Source: Chitinophagales bacterium (GTDB lineage: Bacteria > Bacteroidota > Bacteroidia > Chitinophagales > UBA10324). From it: a stretch of DNA of 34,041 nucleotides. Position numbers and translations under genes: made by a program. The stretch covers positions 1 to 34,041 of the forward strand of contig JANWXQ010000104.1 in NCBI GenBank assembly GCA_025057275.1. Direction: 5' to 3'. Below are positions 32,599-34,041 of this stretch, piece after piece. The notes below the pieces were generated by a model, which saw only the letters and a list, made by a program, of their open reading frames with translations, had not been told where the DNA came from and ran no database searches. Position 1 is the first letter of the stretch, and every line of letters begins with the position of its first letter.

Positions 32599-34041
32599 TC
32601 CCATTCAATAGTTGCAGGAGGCTTGGAGCTAATGTCGTAAACCACACGGTTGATTCCGCGCACACGGTTGATGATGTCGCTGGAAATGCGGGCCAGCAGC
32701 TCATGAGGCAACCGGCTCCAGTCGGCCGTCATCCCATCGGTGCTTTCCACAGCACGAAGAGCAGCCACATATTCATAGGTACGCTCATCACCCATGACTC
32801 CGACGGAGCGACTGTCCAGCAAAATCACTCCGGCCTGCCAGACGCGTTGATAAAAGCCGCTTTGCTTCAAGGCTTCAATAAACACGGCATCGGCCTCCTG
32901 CAGCAGGCGTACTTTTTCTGGAGTTACTTCTCCCAAAATGCGAATCGCCAGACCAGGACCGGGAAACGGATGCCGGTTTAAGATGGCTTCCGGCACGTTG
33001 AGTTCCTTGCCGATGCGGCGCACTTCATCTTTGAAAAACATGCGCAAGGGCTCTACCACCTTCAGGTGCATGCGCTCAGGAAGTCCCCCGACATTGTGAT
33101 GCGATTTTATGGTAGCCGATGGCCCCTGAACCGATTGGGACTCAATCACATCCGGGTAGATGGTGCCTTGCGCCAGCCATTTCACCTCAGGTAAAGCAGC
33201 CGCCTGTTCTTCGAATATCCGGATAAACAGTTCTCCGATGATCTTTCGTTTGCGCTCCGGGTCGGTGATCCCTTTTAAAGCATCCCAAAAACGCTGCCGG
33301 GCATCTATACCGGTGACGTTGAGCTGCATGGATTGATAGGAATGCAGCACTTGTTCAAATTCACCTTTGCGCAAAAGGCCATTATCCACAAAAAAGCAGT
33401 GCAGCTGCGATTGCACGGCACGGTGCAGCAAGGCAGCCGTTACGCTGCTGTCCACACCGCCACTTAAAGCCAGCAGCACATGGTCGTTTCCCAAGGTTTG
33501 CCTGAGTTGTTCTACGGTGGCAGCTACCACAGAGGCAGGAACCCAGTCGCCGTTGCACTGGCAAACGTCGTAGCAGAAATTGCGCAAAATCTGAAGTCCG
33601 TAAACCGAGTGGACTACTTCCGGATGAAACTGCAGGCAATAAATCGGATAAGGCCAGCGGCCGTTGGCGCTACGGTAAGCAGCCACGCCAGCCTCGCCGG
33701 TTCGGGCAATGACTTCAAAACCCTCGGGCAGTCGGGTAATGGTATCAGCATGGCTCATCCAGACCTGGCTGTGCTGATGGACTTCCTTGAATAGCACATC
33801 GTTTTGCTGAAGCACGTGCAAGAGGGAACGTCCGTATTCGCGGGCAGTCGATCGCTCCACCGTGCCGCCCAGACTGTCGGCAATGAGTTGTGCACCGTAG
33901 CAGATGCCCAGTACGGGCAGGCGGCCAAGCCAGTACGGCAGGTCCAGGCGTGGGCTGTTGCCGTCGTGTACGGAAGCCGGACTTCCTGACAAAATCAGTC
34001 CTTTACACGTGGCGTCGGGTTCAGGAAGGGAATGAAAGGGA
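32595..34041 (-). CDS. guaA: GMP synthase (glutamine-hydrolysing), 5' end outside the window
   Basis: 481 residues visible; the frame stays open to the right edge, so roughly the first 30-40 residues are missing. Converts XMP to GMP using glutamine and ATP, the last step of guanine nucleotide synthesis. Glutaminase domain: LILSGSPASVHD, the catalytic Cys in VLGICYGAQ, and the His/Glu in LQFHPEVVHS. ATP-pyrophosphatase domain: ALSGGVDSSVTAALLH (P-loop), HNVGGLPERMHLKVVEPLRMFFKDEVR and HPFPGPGLAIRI; C-terminal dimer domain with DSRSVGVMGDERTYEY and the canonical end KPPATIEWE. A frame that seems to start at 33992 begins with a TTG inside the gene and is not a true start. Confidence 0.97.
   Translation of the reverse strand, partial: PFHSLPEPDATCKGLILSGSPASVHDGNSPRLDLPYWLGRLPVLGICYGAQLIADSLGGTVERSTAREYGRSLLHVLQQNDVLFKEVHQHSQVWMSHADTITRLPEGFEVIARTGEAGVAAYRSANGRWPYPIYCLQFHPEVVHSVYGLQILRNFCYDVCQCNGDWVPASVVAATVEQLRQTLGNDHVLLALSGGVDSSVTAALLHRAVQSQLHCFFVDNGLLRKGEFEQVLHSYQSMQLNVTGIDARQRFWDALKGITDPERKRKIIGELFIRIFEEQAAALPEVKWLAQGTIYPDVIESQSVQGPSATIKSHHNVGGLPERMHLKVVEPLRMFFKDEVRRIGKELNVPEAILNRHPFPGPGLAIRILGEVTPEKVRLLQEADAVFIEALKQSGFYQRVWQAGVILLDSRSVGVMGDERTYEYVAALRAVESTDGMTADWSRLPHELLARISSDIINRVRGINRVVYDISSKPPATIEWE

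Noticed and set aside
1-34041. Mobile elements, prophage, integrons, toxin-antitoxin or defence genes
   Set aside because: No transposase, integrase, terminal repeats or known defence domains were recognised anywhere in the window.

Overview
The window is a gene-dense stretch of a Bacteroidota chromosome, probably from a Saprospiria/Chitinophagia-like lineage (the exact lineage is not resolved). The reasons are: four large secreted proteins that end in type IX secretion (T9SS) sorting domains (three of type A, one gliding-motility type B/CHU_C-like); repeated matches, 20-40 bases upstream of starts, to the Bacteroidota -7 promoter box TAnnTTTG; little Shine-Dalgarno signal; and housekeeping genes of Bacteroidota type. 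Base composition looks even, slightly above 50% GC by eye. I see no insertion sequence, prophage, integrase, CRISPR array or toxin-antitoxin pair. The region looks like ordinary, vertically inherited core chromosome with a few lineage-specific secreted proteins.

Layout. 1-2731: the C-terminal part of a YihY/BrkB membrane protein, convergent with a three-module CUB-like T9SS cargo protein. 2835-5748: a three-gene proton-translocating transhydrogenase operon (pntA1-pntA2-pntB) with its own promoter. 5818-6294: coaD. 6475-6549: tRNA-His(GTG). 6595-8423: a MATE exporter convergent with a DinB-like protein. 8503-11196: an acyl-CoA carboxylase beta subunit, a divergent UbiA-like membrane protein, and a previously easy-to-miss 51-residue membrane protein on the minus strand. 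11314-15976: a GH31 alpha-glucosidase-type enzyme and an arylsulfotransferase-like T9SS cargo. 15983-19562: an aminotransferase, a TrmH-type RNA methyltransferase and release factor 3. 19631-21856: a PA0069-type radical SAM protein, a CsaA-like tRNA-binding-fold protein and exonuclease III. 21848-25881: an APC permease, clpS and an M49 dipeptidyl peptidase III. 25893-30748: a translationally coupled pair of T9SS cargo proteins (CotH-kinase/lamin-tail protein, then a glycine-rich CHU_C protein). 30802-34041: msrA, a PBP1-fold binding protein and guaA (its start lies outside the window).

Genes mostly stand alone or in two- to three-gene units, and work in cofactor and redox balance (pnt, coaD, msrA), translation (prfC, trmH-like, tRNA-His), protein turnover (clpS, DPP III), nucleotide synthesis and repair (guaA, xth), carbohydrate and acyl-CoA metabolism, and cell-surface display through T9SS. 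No gap without a gene exceeds 200 bases; the largest (6295-6474) holds a possible promoter box and a hairpin upstream of the tRNA.

I did not find a clear novel multi-gene system. The most notable signal that the gene list does not explain is that the eight convergent gene ends are almost touching (from -9 to +20 bases apart), and six of them carry a substantial inverted repeat across or just inside the opposing gene's 3' end, as if termination hairpins were built into coding sequence. Other points of interest are the coupled CotH/CHU_C secreted pair, a UbiA-like protein lacking the first aspartate motif, the 51-residue membrane protein with its own promoter, and a cluster of mutually exclusive mini-hairpins at 10072-10117.
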